From SHZI01 sp963802215 (GTDB taxonomy: Bacteria > Pseudomonadota > Gammaproteobacteria > Steroidobacterales > GCA-2729495): a stretch of DNA of 64,000 nucleotides. The notes beneath the pieces are model-generated. The model saw nothing but the letters and a program-made list of their open reading frames with translations, was not told the DNA's origin and searched no databases. The stretch is from NCBI GenBank assembly GCA_963802215.1, contig CAWDHQ010000002.1, positions 186,001 to 250,000 on the forward strand, given 5' to 3'. Shown here piece by piece: positions 45,778 to 54,221 of the stretch; position 1 is the stretch's first letter, and each line of letters starts with the position of its first letter. Both the position numbers and the translations under genes were made by a program.

Positions 45778-45950
45778 CCTCCCGCTGATTCAAGGCCGGG
45801 GCTCCGGGGTGCGTCTGCGCCCCGGGGCCGCCTTGCGGGTGTCCCGCAGGTCCCGATACCGCGAATTGGGTTTAGACTGTGCACGGGCGGCGCTCGTGCT
45901 GCGCGAACGAAATCCAATGCCGCCGGACCCCCGGATCCTGTAAACCAGCC

Positions 45951-46919
45951 ATGGCAGCCAGCGCCCACTACGCCCTCGACAACTCCGCCGACCGCACCGG
46001 CATGCGCTTCCGGGAGATCCTGGAGTTCTTCGTGCTGCTGCCCTTCGGCCTCGGCCTGTTCCTCGGGGCCGCCCGGATCGGCGCCCAGCAGTTCGAGACC
46101 GTCGGCCACCAGATGGCCTACGCGTCCCTGTTCTCCGGCCTGTCCTGGGCCTGCTATGCCGTCGGCAGCAAGGCGATGTCCTGGCTCCTTCGACCCTGGC
46201 ATCCGCCGCTCCTCGTCGTGCTCCTGGCAGGCAACATCCTGGGTGGCTTCACCCTGTGGTGGCCGCTCCGGGATGTGCTGAACCGCGCCTTCGTGCCCTT
46301 CCTGGAGCCCGGGTCCGCCTTCGGAGCCTTCTGGCCGCCGCCAGCCGATCACCTGGGCTCCTACATCGCGATCACGCTCCAGGGCATTGCCTGGTGGCTG
46401 ATCGCGAACTGGGTGGATTACCGCTACCGGCGGGTGCCGCGCTTCGGCTTCGCGCCGCCGCCGGTTCCCGCGCTGCAGGTCAATCCCAGGCCTGACGAGC
46501 CGGCTCCGCCCCCGACCGACGGGGCCGCGCCGGGTGCCGCTGCTCTGCATGTCCCTGCCGGCGCGACTGGCACGGCTGCCGGGCCCCGGCTGACCGGCCG
46601 GCTGCCGGCCAACCTCCGGGGCGGCGACATCTGGGCCCTGGAGGCCGAGGAGCACTACACCAAGATCCACACGAGCAAGGGCAACACCCTGCTGCTCATG
46701 CGCTTCTCCGACGCCATCGCCGAGATGGACCCCCAGCCCGGGCTGCAGGTGCACCGCTCCTTCTGGGTCAGCCGCCGGGCGGTCGAGCGGGTGGCGCGGG
46801 TGGACAAGCGCTGGGTCGTCCAGCTGAAGGGCGGCCTGGAGATCCCGGTGAGCCGTTCCTACCGGGTGACGGTCCAGTCGGCCGGCCTGGTCGGCGGCTC
46901 GGCGATGACCGACGACTAG
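45951..46919 (+). CDS. Membrane-bound LytTR transcriptional regulator
   Basis: A 322-aa protein with four predicted transmembrane helices in the first half (FFVLLPFGLGLFLGAA, ASLFSGLSWACYAVG, LLVVLLAGNILGGFTLWW, SYIAITLQGIAWWLIANWV), a Pro/Ala linker (about 160-215) and a C-terminal LytTR DNA-binding domain (WALEAEEHYTKIHTSKGNTLLL, VHRSFWVSRRAVERV, GLEIPVSRSYR). Such proteins act without a phospho-receiver, sensing at the membrane. ATG 45951 opens the conserved part. It lies directly upstream of spaced direct repeats and the TonB-receptor operon. Confidence 0.9.
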   Translation: MAASAHYALDNSADRTGMRFREILEFFVLLPFGLGLFLGAARIGAQQFETVGHQMAYASLFSGLSWACYAVGSKAMSWLLRPWHPPLLVVLLAGNILGGFTLWWPLRDVLNRAFVPFLEPGSAFGAFWPPPADHLGSYIAITLQGIAWWLIANWVDYRYRRVPRFGFAPPPVPALQVNPRPDEPAPPPTDGAAPGAAALHVPAGATGTAAGPRLTGRLPANLRGGDIWALEAEEHYTKIHTSKGNTLLLMRFSDAIAEMDPQPGLQVHRSFWVSRRAVERVARVDKRWVVQLKGGLEIPVSRSYRVTVQSAGLVGGSAMTDD

Positions 46920-46999
46920 CGTTCCCGACCCGCCGTTTGCGCGGGCGGGAGCCGGGACCGCCCGGGAGCACGGCCTGCGGTGTCGTTCGTGCATCGCCA

Positions 47000-47067
47000 G
47001 TGAATTACCCGCGTCATCTGGTGCAATTCCGCCGCCCGTCCGTGAATTCCGCGGTCATTCATGAATT
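47000..47067 (+). promoter_or_regulatory. Phased AATT-cored direct repeats upstream of the TonB-receptor operon
   Basis: Four similar half-sites with AATT at 47003, 47025, 47045 and 47064, i.e. 22, 20 and 19 bp apart. Surrounding consensus is GTGAATTNCC (GTGAATTACC, GTGCAATTCC, GTGAATTCCG, CATGAATTGT). LytTR regulators characteristically bind direct repeats about two helical turns apart. The adjacent LytTR gene makes this the natural candidate operator. Confidence 0.5.
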
Positions 47068-47169
47068 GTCCGGGAATCAGCCACCGGATCCGCTCCTAGA
47101 CTCACCCCCGAATTGCCGGTCGGCGGCGCGACAGCTGCGGTACGGCGTCAGCTCAAACGAGGGGGTCCT

Positions 47170-49608
47170 ATGTCGTCTTTTGGCCACAAGTGCATGCTCG
47201 TCCTGGCCGCTGTGAGTTCCGGCGCCGTGCTGGAACCGGCCCTGGCCCAGGACTCGACCGGCGGCGCCGGGGCGCGGGAAGTCACGGAGATCATCGTGAC
47301 CGCCCGTAAGCGCGAGGAGAACATCAACGAGGTGCCCCTGGCCATCTCGGCCTTCACCGCCGATGACATCGCCCGGCGCAACATCGAAAGCCTCGTCGAC
47401 GTGGCCAAGTACACCGCCGGGTTCTCCTTCGAGAACTTCGCCGGCGGCACGAACCCGGCCCCCATCATCCGCGGCCTGGCCCAGAACACCCTCGGCGACC
47501 GCAACCAGAACGTCGGCACCTTCGTGGACGGGGTCCACATCCAGCAGCAGGGCAACATCGACTTTGCCCTCCTCGACGTCGAGCGCATCGAGATCCTCAA
47601 AGGCCCCCAGAACGCCCAGTACGGCCGCAGCGCCTTCGCCGGTGCCATCAATTACATCTCGCGCAAGCCCGTCATGGACGAGATCGATGGCAATGTCGGG
47701 CTCACCATCGGCACGGACGAGCGTCAGGACATGCGGGGCAGTCTCAGCGTCCCCATCGTGCGCGACATCCTTGCCATCCGCGTCTATGGCATGCAGAGCG
47801 AGTCGGACGGCACCTGGGAGAACTCCTTCAGCGGCGGCAGCCGCGCCATCCCGACCCAGGACACCAGCTTCGGCAAGAGCTTCGACGGAACCGACGGCAA
47901 CCTGGGCGGCTGGGACAGCAACGCGAGCCAGGTCCAGATGAACTTCCACCCCATGGAAGAACTGCGGCTGGACCTGTCGTACTACAAGTCCAACGTGAAC
48001 AACGAGCAGGGCGCCATCCAGTTCATCCGCCCGGGCGCCGTCAGCATCTGGGGCCTCGACCGGCAGACCAACTGCAACCCCAGCGCCACCACGGGGGTCC
48101 TGCGCTTCTACTGCGGCGAACTGACGCTCAACTCCAATGACATGCCGGTCGATCCGCGCAGCGTCGGCCTGTACGCCGAAACCCAGCTGATCTCGGCCCG
48201 GGGAGAGTGGGACTTCATGGAAGACATCACGGCCACCTACCTCTTCGGCCGCAATGACCTGGACCAGAACTCCTTCAGCCACTCGTCGAATCCCCCCAAT
48301 CCGGAGCTCGAGGGCTGCGGCGCGTTTGCGTCCACCGCGCCACCGTGCGCCACGCCGCAGACGGCGACCGGCGTCCTGTTCCAGACCGGGCCCACCCAGC
48401 AGCAGGCGACGTCCCACGAGCTGCGCTTCGACGGGACCGCACTCGGCGACGTGCTGACCTGGCGCCTGGGCCTTTACCACAGCGAAGTGAACGACAAGTC
48501 CTACGTCAATTCCGTCGAGAGCCGCCGTTCGGTCGTCCAGGACCCGGGCGGCCAGCTCGTCAATGGCGCATTTCCGGTGGCCGCGGCCACCTACAAGGAC
48601 AAGACGGACGCCGTCTTCGGTGCGCTGGGCTACAACTTCTTCGACATCTACACCCTCGACCTGGAAGCCCGGTACGCGGCGGAGGAGCGCGCCCAGACGT
48701 CCGGACCGCTGCCGTCCAACACCTTCTATGACTTCACGCCCCGCATCAGCATCAAGGCCCAGTTCACGCCGGACCTGATGGTGTACGCGTCGGGCGCCAA
48801 GGGCTCCAAGGCCGGCGGCTTCAACACCATCACGGCCGATCCCGGCTTCGAGACCTACGACCAGGAGACGAACTGGACCTACGAGATCGGCGCCAAGCAG
48901 GCCTTCTTCGACGGCATGCTGCAGGTCAACTACAACGTGTTCTACATCGACTGGAAGGACCTCCAGCTGCCGACCGCCGACCTGATACCCTACAACCCGT
49001 CGAGCCCGGCGACCGACGCCAACTACATCACCAACGCCAGCGGCGCCGACTCCCTGGGCGCAGAGCTGGAGGCCTTCGCAGCGCTCAGCGATAACTGGAC
49101 CGTCAGCTTCACGGCTTCTTACTCGAATCCCGAGTTCGATGATGACGTCATCGACTTCGGCCTCGGTTCCCAGTGCGCGAACAGCGCGGATCCGGTATGC
49201 CCCGTGGTCACCATCGTGCGGCCGCCCCGGCCGGACGCCTTCGGCTCCCCCATCGGCGGCAACCAGCTGGCCCGTACGCCCACGACCATGCTGTCAACCG
49301 GCGTCGAGTACCGTAACGACATCGGTGACTGGGAGTACGCGCTGCGCGGCGACCTGAGCTACCAGGACAAGCAGTACGCCGAGGTCCTCAACCTGGCCTA
49401 CCTGCCGGAACGGACCTTGCTGGACCTGAACGTCACGGTGTGGCTGCCAAACCAGGACTGGACGGTTAGCCTGTGGGGCAAGAACGTCACGGACGAGGAC
49501 TATGTCTCCAACTCCTTCGTTATCGGATTTGCCAACAACTACGGCGCTTCGCTCGCCCCGGGGGCGACGTGGGGCATGACCGTCCGCTACGACTTCGGCG
49601 GCCAATAG
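47170..49608 (+). CDS. TonB-dependent outer-membrane receptor
   Basis: An 812-aa TonB-dependent transporter. A signal peptide (ending PALAQ) is followed by the TonB box region EIIVTARKREENINEVPLAI, the plug domain (IRGLAQNTLGDRNQNVGTFVDG, VERIEILKGPQNAQYGRSAFAGAINYI) and a 22-strand barrel ending in the aromatic terminal strand (WGMTVRYDFGG). This class in environmental gammaproteobacteria imports varied carbon compounds, so iron need not be the ligand. ATG 47170 starts the family N-terminus. The end overlaps an alpha/beta-hydrolase gene, implying uptake followed by hydrolysis. Confidence 0.93.
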   Translation: MSSFGHKCMLVLAAVSSGAVLEPALAQDSTGGAGAREVTEIIVTARKREENINEVPLAISAFTADDIARRNIESLVDVAKYTAGFSFENFAGGTNPAPIIRGLAQNTLGDRNQNVGTFVDGVHIQQQGNIDFALLDVERIEILKGPQNAQYGRSAFAGAINYISRKPVMDEIDGNVGLTIGTDERQDMRGSLSVPIVRDILAIRVYGMQSESDGTWENSFSGGSRAIPTQDTSFGKSFDGTDGNLGGWDSNASQVQMNFHPMEELRLDLSYYKSNVNNEQGAIQFIRPGAVSIWGLDRQTNCNPSATTGVLRFYCGELTLNSNDMPVDPRSVGLYAETQLISARGEWDFMEDITATYLFGRNDLDQNSFSHSSNPPNPELEGCGAFASTAPPCATPQTATGVLFQTGPTQQQATSHELRFDGTALGDVLTWRLGLYHSEVNDKSYVNSVESRRSVVQDPGGQLVNGAFPVAAATYKDKTDAVFGALGYNFFDIYTLDLEARYAAEERAQTSGPLPSNTFYDFTPRISIKAQFTPDLMVYASGAKGSKAGGFNTITADPGFETYDQETNWTYEIGAKQAFFDGMLQVNYNVFYIDWKDLQLPTADLIPYNPSSPATDANYITNASGADSLGAELEAFAALSDNWTVSFTASYSNPEFDDDVIDFGLGSQCANSADPVCPVVTIVRPPRPDAFGSPIGGNQLARTPTTMLSTGVEYRNDIGDWEYALRGDLSYQDKQYAEVLNLAYLPERTLLDLNVTVWLPNQDWTVSLWGKNVTDEDYVSNSFVIGFANNYGASLAPGATWGMTVRYDFGGQ

Positions 49609-50510
49609 CGCTGGCCGTGCTGGCGGTGCTCGGCACCGCCAGCACGGTCCTCGCCGCCGGTCCCGATGTCGGCTTCGTGGCGGCGCCGGACGGCGTGCCG
49701 CTGTGCGTGGCCGAGGCGGGTAACCCCACGGGGCCCCCGCTGGTCTTCATCCACGGCTATTCCCAGACCTACGCGGTGTTCAAGCGCCAGTTCGAGTCGG
49801 ACCTGGCCCGCGACTACCGTCTGCTCGCCCTCGACCTGCGCGGCCACGGCTGTTCCGGCAAGCCCTGGAGCGAGTCTGCCTACGCCAGTGCCCGGCCCTG
49901 GGCCGACGACATCGCCGCGCTCCTGAAGTCGAAGGACGTCACGCGACCCCTGCTGGTGGGCTGGTCGGCCGGCGGCTACTGGATCGCGGACTACGTCCGT
50001 GAGTACGGGCCCGCGGGCCTCGCCGGCATCGTGCTCGCCGGATCCCACGGGGGGCTCATGTCGGCGGAGATCAACCCGGCGCTGCCGGAAATGAGCAAGG
50101 CGATTCGCGCCGCAAACCAGGGTTACCCGCCGGATATCGCCCAGGCGCTGGCGCGCGCGGAACAGTTCGTGCCGCTCATGTCGGTGAGGCCCCTGCCCGA
50201 CGACCTGAACAGGATCATGTACGCCGCAACGCTGATGCTGCCGGCCTACGCGCGGCGCGCCATGGCGACCCGCACCCTGGAGAATGCCGACCTGGTTCCG
50301 CGCCTGGGACTCCCGGTTCTATTCATCCATGGCGACCAGGATCGCGGTGCCACGCCGGAACAGATGCGTGCCCTGGCGGCCCGGTTGCCGGACGCACGGG
50401 TGTCCGTCTACGCGGACACCGGGCACGCCACCTTCGCCGAGGACCCGGTGCGCTTCAACCGGGAACTCGCCGAGTTCGCGGCGCGGGTCCGGCCGGGAAG
50501 GCAGCCATGA
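49569..50510 (+). CDS. Exported alpha/beta hydrolase (first of two)
   Basis: A 313-aa alpha/beta-hydrolase. The nucleophile elbow is GWSAGGYW, the oxyanion region FIHGYSQT, and the catalytic His lies in TGHATFAED; an Asp is available in FIHGDQDRGAT. A signal peptide (LRRPIALAVLAVLGTASTVL) suggests a periplasmic location. The proposed GTG 49569 is preceded by GGGGG and overlaps the TonB gene by 40 nt. The stop overlaps the next hydrolase as ATGA. The substrate is unknown. Confidence 0.86.
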   Translation: MGHDRPLRLRRPIALAVLAVLGTASTVLAAGPDVGFVAAPDGVPLCVAEAGNPTGPPLVFIHGYSQTYAVFKRQFESDLARDYRLLALDLRGHGCSGKPWSESAYASARPWADDIAALLKSKDVTRPLLVGWSAGGYWIADYVREYGPAGLAGIVLAGSHGGLMSAEINPALPEMSKAIRAANQGYPPDIAQALARAEQFVPLMSVRPLPDDLNRIMYAATLMLPAYARRAMATRTLENADLVPRLGLPVLFIHGDQDRGATPEQMRALAARLPDARVSVYADTGHATFAEDPVRFNRELAEFAARVRPGRQP

Positions 50511-51532
50511 CCGGGGTTCGCCGCACGCTGGCGATCGCGGGGCTCCTGGTCGCGCTGGCGGCGGGCCTGGGCGCCGTGGCCCTCGAACGGGGCTGGTTCG
50601 AACTGCCCCTCGAGGTGCTGGAGGCCCGCTACCGGCTGCCCGATTCCCGCTTCGTGGGCATCGATGGGGTGCGGGTGCACTACGTGGATCGGGGCAGTGG
50701 CCCGGCCGTCGTGCTGCTGCATGCCTCCTACCTGAACCTGCGGAGCTGGGACGCGCTGTCCGACGAACTGGACGATCGCTACCGGGTGATCCGGCTGGAC
50801 CTGTCCGGCGCGGGCCTGACCGGTCCCGATCCGACGCTGGGCTACGGCATCGACCGCAACATCGAGCTCGTGCGCGGACTGCTCGCCCACCTGCAGCTGG
50901 ACTCCGTGAACCTGGTGGGCACATCGTCCGGGGGTATCGTGGCGTTTCGCTACGCCGCCCTGCATCCGGACCAGGTCTCGCGGCTCGTGCTCATCAACTC
51001 GGCCGGCATGCCGCGCACCGCGGCCACCAATCCCCTCCGGCCGCCATCCTCCTGGCTGGCCGGGTGGGTCGAGGCGCGACTGCGCACCCGCGGCTTCTGG
51101 GCGGTGTCGCTGCGTGAGAACTTCGTGCCGCCCCACGAGCCGACGGCCGACCTGGTCACCATGACCTACGACATGAACCGCCGGGCGGGCGGCCGGGAGA
51201 TCAGCGCGCTGTACATGGCCAATTTCCGCACTGGCGATCCCCAGACGATGCTCGGCAAGGTGCGGGCCCCGGCGCTGATCCTCTGGGGCCTCGACAACCG
51301 CACCCTGATGCACCTGGAGGCGGATGTGTTCGCGCACTGGCTCACGGCAGCCCCGACGATGGTCCGCAAGCTCCCCGGCCTCGGTCACTATCCGTACCTG
51401 GAAGATCCCGTCCTGGTTGCCCGGGAAATCGGCGACTTTTTGTCGCACGCGCAGGATGCCGGCTTGCGTCCGGCATCCTGCGGGGTCAGCATCGCTCCGG
51501 ACGATTCCAGTCAAAAGGAGACGAATCCGTGA
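50507..51532 (+). CDS. Alpha/beta hydrolase (second of two), membrane-anchored or exported
   Basis: A 341-aa alpha/beta-hydrolase with an N-terminal hydrophobic segment (LAIAGLLVALAAGLGAVAL). The oxyanion motif is LLHASYLN, the nucleophile elbow GTSSGGIVAF, and the catalytic His is in GLGHYPYLED, with the Asp in WGLDNRT. The architecture resembles haloalkane-dehalogenase/C-C hydrolase relatives. It differs clearly from the preceding hydrolase, so this is not a recent duplication. ATGA overlap at the start and GTGA overlap at the end. Confidence 0.9.
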   Translation: MTGVRRTLAIAGLLVALAAGLGAVALERGWFELPLEVLEARYRLPDSRFVGIDGVRVHYVDRGSGPAVVLLHASYLNLRSWDALSDELDDRYRVIRLDLSGAGLTGPDPTLGYGIDRNIELVRGLLAHLQLDSVNLVGTSSGGIVAFRYAALHPDQVSRLVLINSAGMPRTAATNPLRPPSSWLAGWVEARLRTRGFWAVSLRENFVPPHEPTADLVTMTYDMNRRAGGREISALYMANFRTGDPQTMLGKVRAPALILWGLDNRTLMHLEADVFAHWLTAAPTMVRKLPGLGHYPYLEDPVLVAREIGDFLSHAQDAGLRPASCGVSIAPDDSSQKETNP

Positions 51533-52092
51533 GCATTGCGCACAAATGGCTCGAGCAGGAGCCCTGGCCCACCCAGGTGATGCCGAAGAAGCTGCTGGAG
51601 AGCCGCATCCAGCGGGTGCTGACGCTCACGAACATCGGCTACCTGGGCACCGTGAGGAAGGACGGCTCGCCGATCGTCAGTCCCGTCGAGTTCTACAACG
51701 ACGCCTTCAACCTGTACATCTTTCCCCAGCCGAACAGCCCCAAGGTACACGCCCTGCGGCGGGACCCGCGGCTCTCCTTCGCGATCGCCAACCCGATGGC
51801 GGGCTGGGCCTGCGTGATGGGCGCCCAGTTTTTCGGCAGGGGCACGCTGCTGGACGTGGATACCCCCGAGTGGGAGCACGGCATGAAGGTCTTCAAGTGG
51901 GTGGCCTCCAGCTTCGAGCTGGGCAAGCTCACCCTGAAGCCGCCCCGGGGCCAGCTCCTGCGCATCGACCCGGACCGGATCGTCTACACCGAGCACTTCA
52001 TGCGCAGCGAAGGGTACGCACCGCGGCAGATCTGGACGCCGGGTGAGGACTCGCCGAAAGTCGTACCGGGCCGCAACGCGCCGGTCGAGTGA
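51529..52092 (+). CDS. Pyridoxamine 5'-phosphate-oxidase-like (PPOX) flavin/F420-fold protein
   Basis: A 187-aa split-barrel protein: YLGTVRKDGSPIVSPVEFYND, then HALRRDPRLSFAI and RGTLLDVDTPEWEHGMK. PPOX proteins bind FMN, F420 or heme and reduce small molecules; the cofactor is not evident. It starts with GTG 51529, overlapping the second hydrolase stop, and its stop overlaps the YkvA-like gene as GTGA. Its place in the cluster suggests it acts on a product of the hydrolases. Confidence 0.86.
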   Translation: MSIAHKWLEQEPWPTQVMPKKLLESRIQRVLTLTNIGYLGTVRKDGSPIVSPVEFYNDAFNLYIFPQPNSPKVHALRRDPRLSFAIANPMAGWACVMGAQFFGRGTLLDVDTPEWEHGMKVFKWVASSFELGKLTLKPPRGQLLRIDPDRIVYTEHFMRSEGYAPRQIWTPGEDSPKVVPGRNAPVE

Positions 52093-52433
52093 CCGCGATG
52101 CAGACCTTGCCCGCTGTTTACCGCTACTCGGAGCCCCGGTTCCGGGAGAAGCTCGCGCGCGTGGCGCGGGCCGCGGGCCGCGAGCTGGTGGAAAAGGCGC
52201 TGTGGCTGTATTTCGCCGCGCGGCGACCGGAAACCCCGCGCTGGGCCCGGGCCACGGTGTACGCCGCCCTGGCCTATTTCATCGTGCCGCTGGATGCGAT
52301 CCCCGACCTGGCCCCCGTCGCCGGCTTCACCGACGACCTGAGCGTGCTTGTCCTGGCGGTGGGCACGGTCGCTGCGTACATCGACGACGGAGTGAAGCAG
52401 CAAACACGCCGTGTGCTGGCACGCTGGTTCTGA
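52089..52433 (+). CDS. YkvA/DUF1232 membrane protein
   Basis: A 114-aa protein with the DUF1232 core (YAALAYFIVPLDAIPDLAPV, then GFTDDLSVLVLAVGTVAAYI), a hydrophobic hairpin of unknown function. GTG 52089 overlaps the PPOX stop; ATG 52098 is a possible alternative. It is the last gene of the TonB-receptor cluster. Confidence 0.88.
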   Translation: MTAMQTLPAVYRYSEPRFREKLARVARAAGRELVEKALWLYFAARRPETPRWARATVYAALAYFIVPLDAIPDLAPVAGFTDDLSVLVLAVGTVAAYIDDGVKQQTRRVLARWF

Positions 52434-52509
52434 AGTCATGCGGGTGACGTGACCACCCGGCGGACGCGGCGCCGATTCCGCCGATGCGCCACGTTATGTC
52501 CGGTCCGCG

Positions 52510-52537
52510 ATTGCCAAACCCATTAAATTTGGGCAAT
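52510..52537. repeat. AT-rich inverted repeat upstream of the VPLPA-CTERM genes
   Basis: ATTGCCAAA (52510-52518) pairs with TTTGGGCAAT (52528-52537) with one bulged base and a 9-nt loop. It is the only AT-rich dyad in the 230 bp between the YkvA gene and the first CTERM gene. It could be an operator or a weak terminator without a U-tract. No sigma-54 -24/-12 site was recognised. Confidence 0.4.
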
Positions 52538-52663
52538 GTCCCGGCAACGTCCGGGCAGCCGACCGCGAGGCACGGCTGCCACCCGAGCACAAGAATTCGG
52601 GGGCGGTGCCGTCTGACGCGGCGCCGCACGACACGACGCCTTTCAACTCAAGTGGGGAAAACC

Positions 52664-53347
52664 ATGTTCAAGCATCTGCTGTCCGCCGCCATTCTCGTGC
52701 TGCTGTCGACCGGCGCCCAGGCGTCCACGGTCTACGTCCTCAGCAACATCACCTACGACAACACCTTCGGCACCGCCCCGGTGATCTGCGATGGCTGCGG
52801 CACGGGTACGGCGGTGGATGACGGCGCCGGCAACATCACCCTCGCGGGCCTCGCCTGGAGCTTCAACTCGGGCGGCAGCGAATACTCCGCGATGATCAAC
52901 GGCACCACCACGCTCGCCCCGACCTACACGCCGGTCACGAGCCCCGCCAACGCGCTACCCGCCGGCAGCGAGATCCTCGGCAATACGGGCTACTGCACAA
53001 CGGTCACCTTCGCCTCCACCGATCCCTGCAGCACTATAGGTTACCGCTCGAGCTACGCCATGACGTCGTTCCGCACGGGCCTGACCAGCGCCGCTGTCCC
53101 CGCCACCTGCGGCCAGGCAGCCGTTCTCACCAACACCGGGGCCATCAACCGCTGCCGCGTGGACCTGAGCATCCTCGGCAACGGCGATCTGCAACTGGAG
53201 CTCAAGCGGGCGCTGTCCGAGAGCGCCGGCACTACCAGCTTCGGTCGCCTGACCTTCACCCTCACGCCGGTGCCGGTGCCGGGCGCCGTCTGGCTGTTTG
53301 GCTCGGCGCTGGGCCTGCTGGGTCTTGCCCGCCGCAAGTTCACCTGA
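52664..53347 (+). CDS. VPLPA-CTERM sorted surface protein
   Basis: A 227-aa secreted protein with a signal peptide (LLSAAILVLLSTGAQA) and a C-terminal sorting signal: PVPGAVWLFGSALGLLGLARRK, which is the VP.PA motif, transmembrane helix and basic end of the VPLPA-CTERM class. The mature part is Gly/Thr/Ser-rich with several Cys (VICDGCGTG, YCTTV, CRVDL), and its function is unknown. An exosortase would process it, but none is in this window. ATG 52664 follows GGGGAAA. Confidence 0.9.
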   Translation: MFKHLLSAAILVLLSTGAQASTVYVLSNITYDNTFGTAPVICDGCGTGTAVDDGAGNITLAGLAWSFNSGGSEYSAMINGTTTLAPTYTPVTSPANALPAGSEILGNTGYCTTVTFASTDPCSTIGYRSSYAMTSFRTGLTSAAVPATCGQAAVLTNTGAINRCRVDLSILGNGDLQLELKRALSESAGTTSFGRLTFTLTPVPVPGAVWLFGSALGLLGLARRKFT

Positions 53348-53368
53348 AGCCGGACGGGAGCAACCACC

Positions 53369-54136
53369 ATGCGCATCAAGGCACTTTTCGCTGTCGTGGC
53401 GCTCTGCGTCGCCTCGGCGTCCGCTAATGCGGCCCTCCTGGGCCGGGACCTCAACGGCAGCCCCGGCTCCTTCGAGGCCTACTACGACACCACGCTCGAC
53501 ATCACCTGGCTTGCCAACGCGAACCTGGCGCTGACCACCACCTTTGGCGTGTCGGGCATCAACGCCCAGGGCCGCATGGAGTGGGCCACGGCCAACGCCT
53601 GGATCGCAGCGATGAACAGCGCCAACCACCTGGGCATCAGCACCTGGCGTCTGCCGGAGATGTACGACATCGGCAACGACGGCTGCACGGTGAACTCACT
53701 CGCGTCCTACAACGGGGGCGACTGCGGCTACAACGTGGTGAGCACCGGTCCCCAGGCCGCAGAGCTGGCGTCACTGTTCTACGACACGCTCGCCAACCTG
53801 GCCTACTACACCACGAGCGGGACGCCGAACCCGGCCTGCGTCGGTTGCCCCAAGTGGCAGAACACCGCCCCGTTCTCCAACCTGGGCGCCAGCAATTTCT
53901 ACTGGTACGGGCAGGAAACCACCACCGACAGCACGGGCATCGATTACGGCCCGCCCGCCGTCTACGCCTGGTACTTCGGTCCCTCGGGCGCGCAGCGGCC
54001 GCAGGACAAGACCGGCAGCTTCTACAATGCCTGGGCCGTGGTGGACGGCGATGTCAGCGTCATACCGGTGCCGGCCGCCGTCTGGCTCTTCGGTTCGGCG
54101 CTGGGCGTCATGGGCCTGGCCCGCCGCCGGGCCTGA
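53369..54136 (+). CDS. DUF1566-type protein with VPLPA-CTERM signal
   Basis: A 255-aa secreted protein: signal peptide (ALFAVVALCVASASANA), a DUF1566/Lcl-like central domain (TTLDITWLANANLA, MEWATANAWIAAMNSANHLG, WRLPEMYDI, YNAWAVVDGD) and the C-terminal sorting signal VPVPAAVWLFGSALGVMGLARRRA. The Trp-rich pattern around WRLP is typical of these surface domains. It is 21 bp downstream of the preceding CTERM gene and probably co-transcribed. Confidence 0.9.
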   Translation: MRIKALFAVVALCVASASANAALLGRDLNGSPGSFEAYYDTTLDITWLANANLALTTTFGVSGINAQGRMEWATANAWIAAMNSANHLGISTWRLPEMYDIGNDGCTVNSLASYNGGDCGYNVVSTGPQAAELASLFYDTLANLAYYTTSGTPNPACVGCPKWQNTAPFSNLGASNFYWYGQETTTDSTGIDYGPPAVYAWYFGPSGAQRPQDKTGSFYNAWAVVDGDVSVIPVPAAVWLFGSALGVMGLARRRA

Positions 54137-54149
54137 CTCTCTGGACGCG

Positions 54150-54204
54150 AGTAGGAGCGCCTTCAGGCGCGACGTCGATCGTCGCGCCTGAAGGCGCTCC
54201 TACT
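54150..54204. terminator. REP-like palindrome between convergent genes
   Basis: GTAGGAGCGCCTTCAGGCGCGAC (54151-54173) is mirrored by 54181-54203; the outer A/T pair and one inner G/C pair extend the match, leaving a 5-nt centre. Arms start with GTAG and contain the inner hairpin GCGCC-TTCA-GGCGC. It lies 14 bp after the DUF1566 gene stop and 17 bp before the barstar stop, so RNA from either side can fold into a long hairpin. There is no U-tract. It may act as a bidirectional terminator or 3'-end stabiliser. Confidence 0.8.
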
Positions 54205-54221
54205 TCCCTCCCGCCAACCCT

